A stretch of 5,990 bases of DNA from Thermosulfurimonas sp. GTDB taxonomy: Bacteria; Desulfobacterota; Thermodesulfobacteria; Thermodesulfobacteriales; Thermodesulfobacteriaceae. The translations under genes and the position numbers were made by a program. This document shows, piece by piece, positions 5,704-5,990 of this stretch; within the stretch, counting starts at the first letter, position 1; each line of letters starts with the position of its first letter. The notes beneath the pieces are model-generated. The model did no database searches. It saw nothing but the letters and a program-made list of their open reading frames with translations, and was not told where the DNA came from. The stretch is taken from the NCBI GenBank assembly GCA_015487645.1, contig WFPH01000010.1:1-5990 (forward strand). The letters run 5' to 3'.

Positions 5704-5990
5704 CAAGCCCCATTTCCGCCACTTTGCGGGATAGTTCATCAAAATTGGCCTCAGCCGAGGCCAACTGACCCTGTAACCGCTCAGGATCCCAAATCTCAAA
5801 GCGATCAAGCAGCCCCAGGAGCACCACCTCCTTTTTGATGCCGGCCGCCTCCCTGAGATGGGCCGGAAGCAGGATCCTCCCCTGACGATCAAGAAAACAC
5901 TCCTCCGCCGCTCCCAGAAAGAATCGCAAATACAGGCGCACCTCCGGCAGGTCCTGAGGCAATTTCATGAGCCTTTCTTCCAGGCGCCGC
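5687..5990 (-). CDS. mraZ: MraZ, transcriptional regulator of the dcw cluster (C-terminal part, cut by window edge)
   Basis: MraZ is a ring-forming DNA-binding protein of the AbrB-like double-psi fold, built from two DxxxR-containing repeats; in studied bacteria it binds repeats upstream of its own gene and regulates the dcw operon. About 100 residues are visible. They cover the helix joining the two halves and the complete second half, with LGAAEECFLDRQGRILLPAH (the DxxGR signature), LREAAGIKKEVVLLG and DRFEIWDPERL. An ATG at 5968 could suggest a 93-residue protein. However, the frame stays open to base 5990 and reads RRLEERLMKLP, which matches the middle of full-length MraZ (about 140-150 residues). 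That ATG is therefore an internal Met, and the first repeat, the start and the operator lie beyond the window. Confidence 0.95.
   Translation of the reverse strand, partial: RRLEERLMKLPQDLPEVRLYLRFFLGAAEECFLDRQGRILLPAHLREAAGIKKEVVLLGLLDRFEIWDPERLQGQLASAEANFDELSRKVAEMGLGGSQA

Noticed and set aside
5110..5838. Plus-strand open frame of 242 codons opposite rsmH and mraZ
   Set aside because: Antisense shadow of two well-supported genes, with no recognisable motif.
5687..5968. A complete 93-residue half-length MraZ
   Set aside because: The frame continues upstream without a stop to the window edge and the extra residues match the middle of normal MraZ, so the shortness is due to the window boundary.

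Overview
The window is one unbroken stretch of a division and cell wall (dcw) cluster, with every gene on the minus strand. Transcription runs from high to low coordinates: mraZ (5' end outside the window), rsmH, ftsL, an ftsI-position gene, murE, murF, mraY (3' part outside the window). This is the classical bacterial dcw order. There is essentially no non-coding DNA. Five junctions overlap by 4 to 17 bases and the murF-mraY junction leaves one base, so no promoter, terminator, RNA gene or mobile element is expected or seen inside. The promoter that drives the cluster should lie upstream of mraZ, beyond base 5990.

Together the genes cover regulation (MraZ), 16S rRNA methylation (RsmH), septal machinery (FtsL and the FtsI-like protein), the last two cytoplasmic ligations that build UDP-MurNAc-pentapeptide (MurE, MurF), and transfer of that precursor to undecaprenyl phosphate in the membrane (MraY). 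MurE carries the DNPR motif, so the peptidoglycan is expected to contain meso-diaminopimelate.

The most unusual gene is the one in the ftsI slot (3351-4517). It has the FtsI membrane anchor, a shortened N-terminal module, recognisable flanks of the transpeptidase domain and a C-terminal PASTA domain. It is only 388 residues long. The segments that should hold the three catalytic motifs (SxxK, SxN, KTG) are deleted or replaced while the reading frame stays open. It looks like a pseudo-transpeptidase kept in the divisome operon.

The host is a GC-rich bacterium with DAP-type peptidoglycan. The protein style (many Glu, Lys and Arg, short proteins, tight overlaps) suggests a thermophile, possibly Thermodesulfobacteriota. 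That placement is a guess from general impression, not a demonstrated identification.
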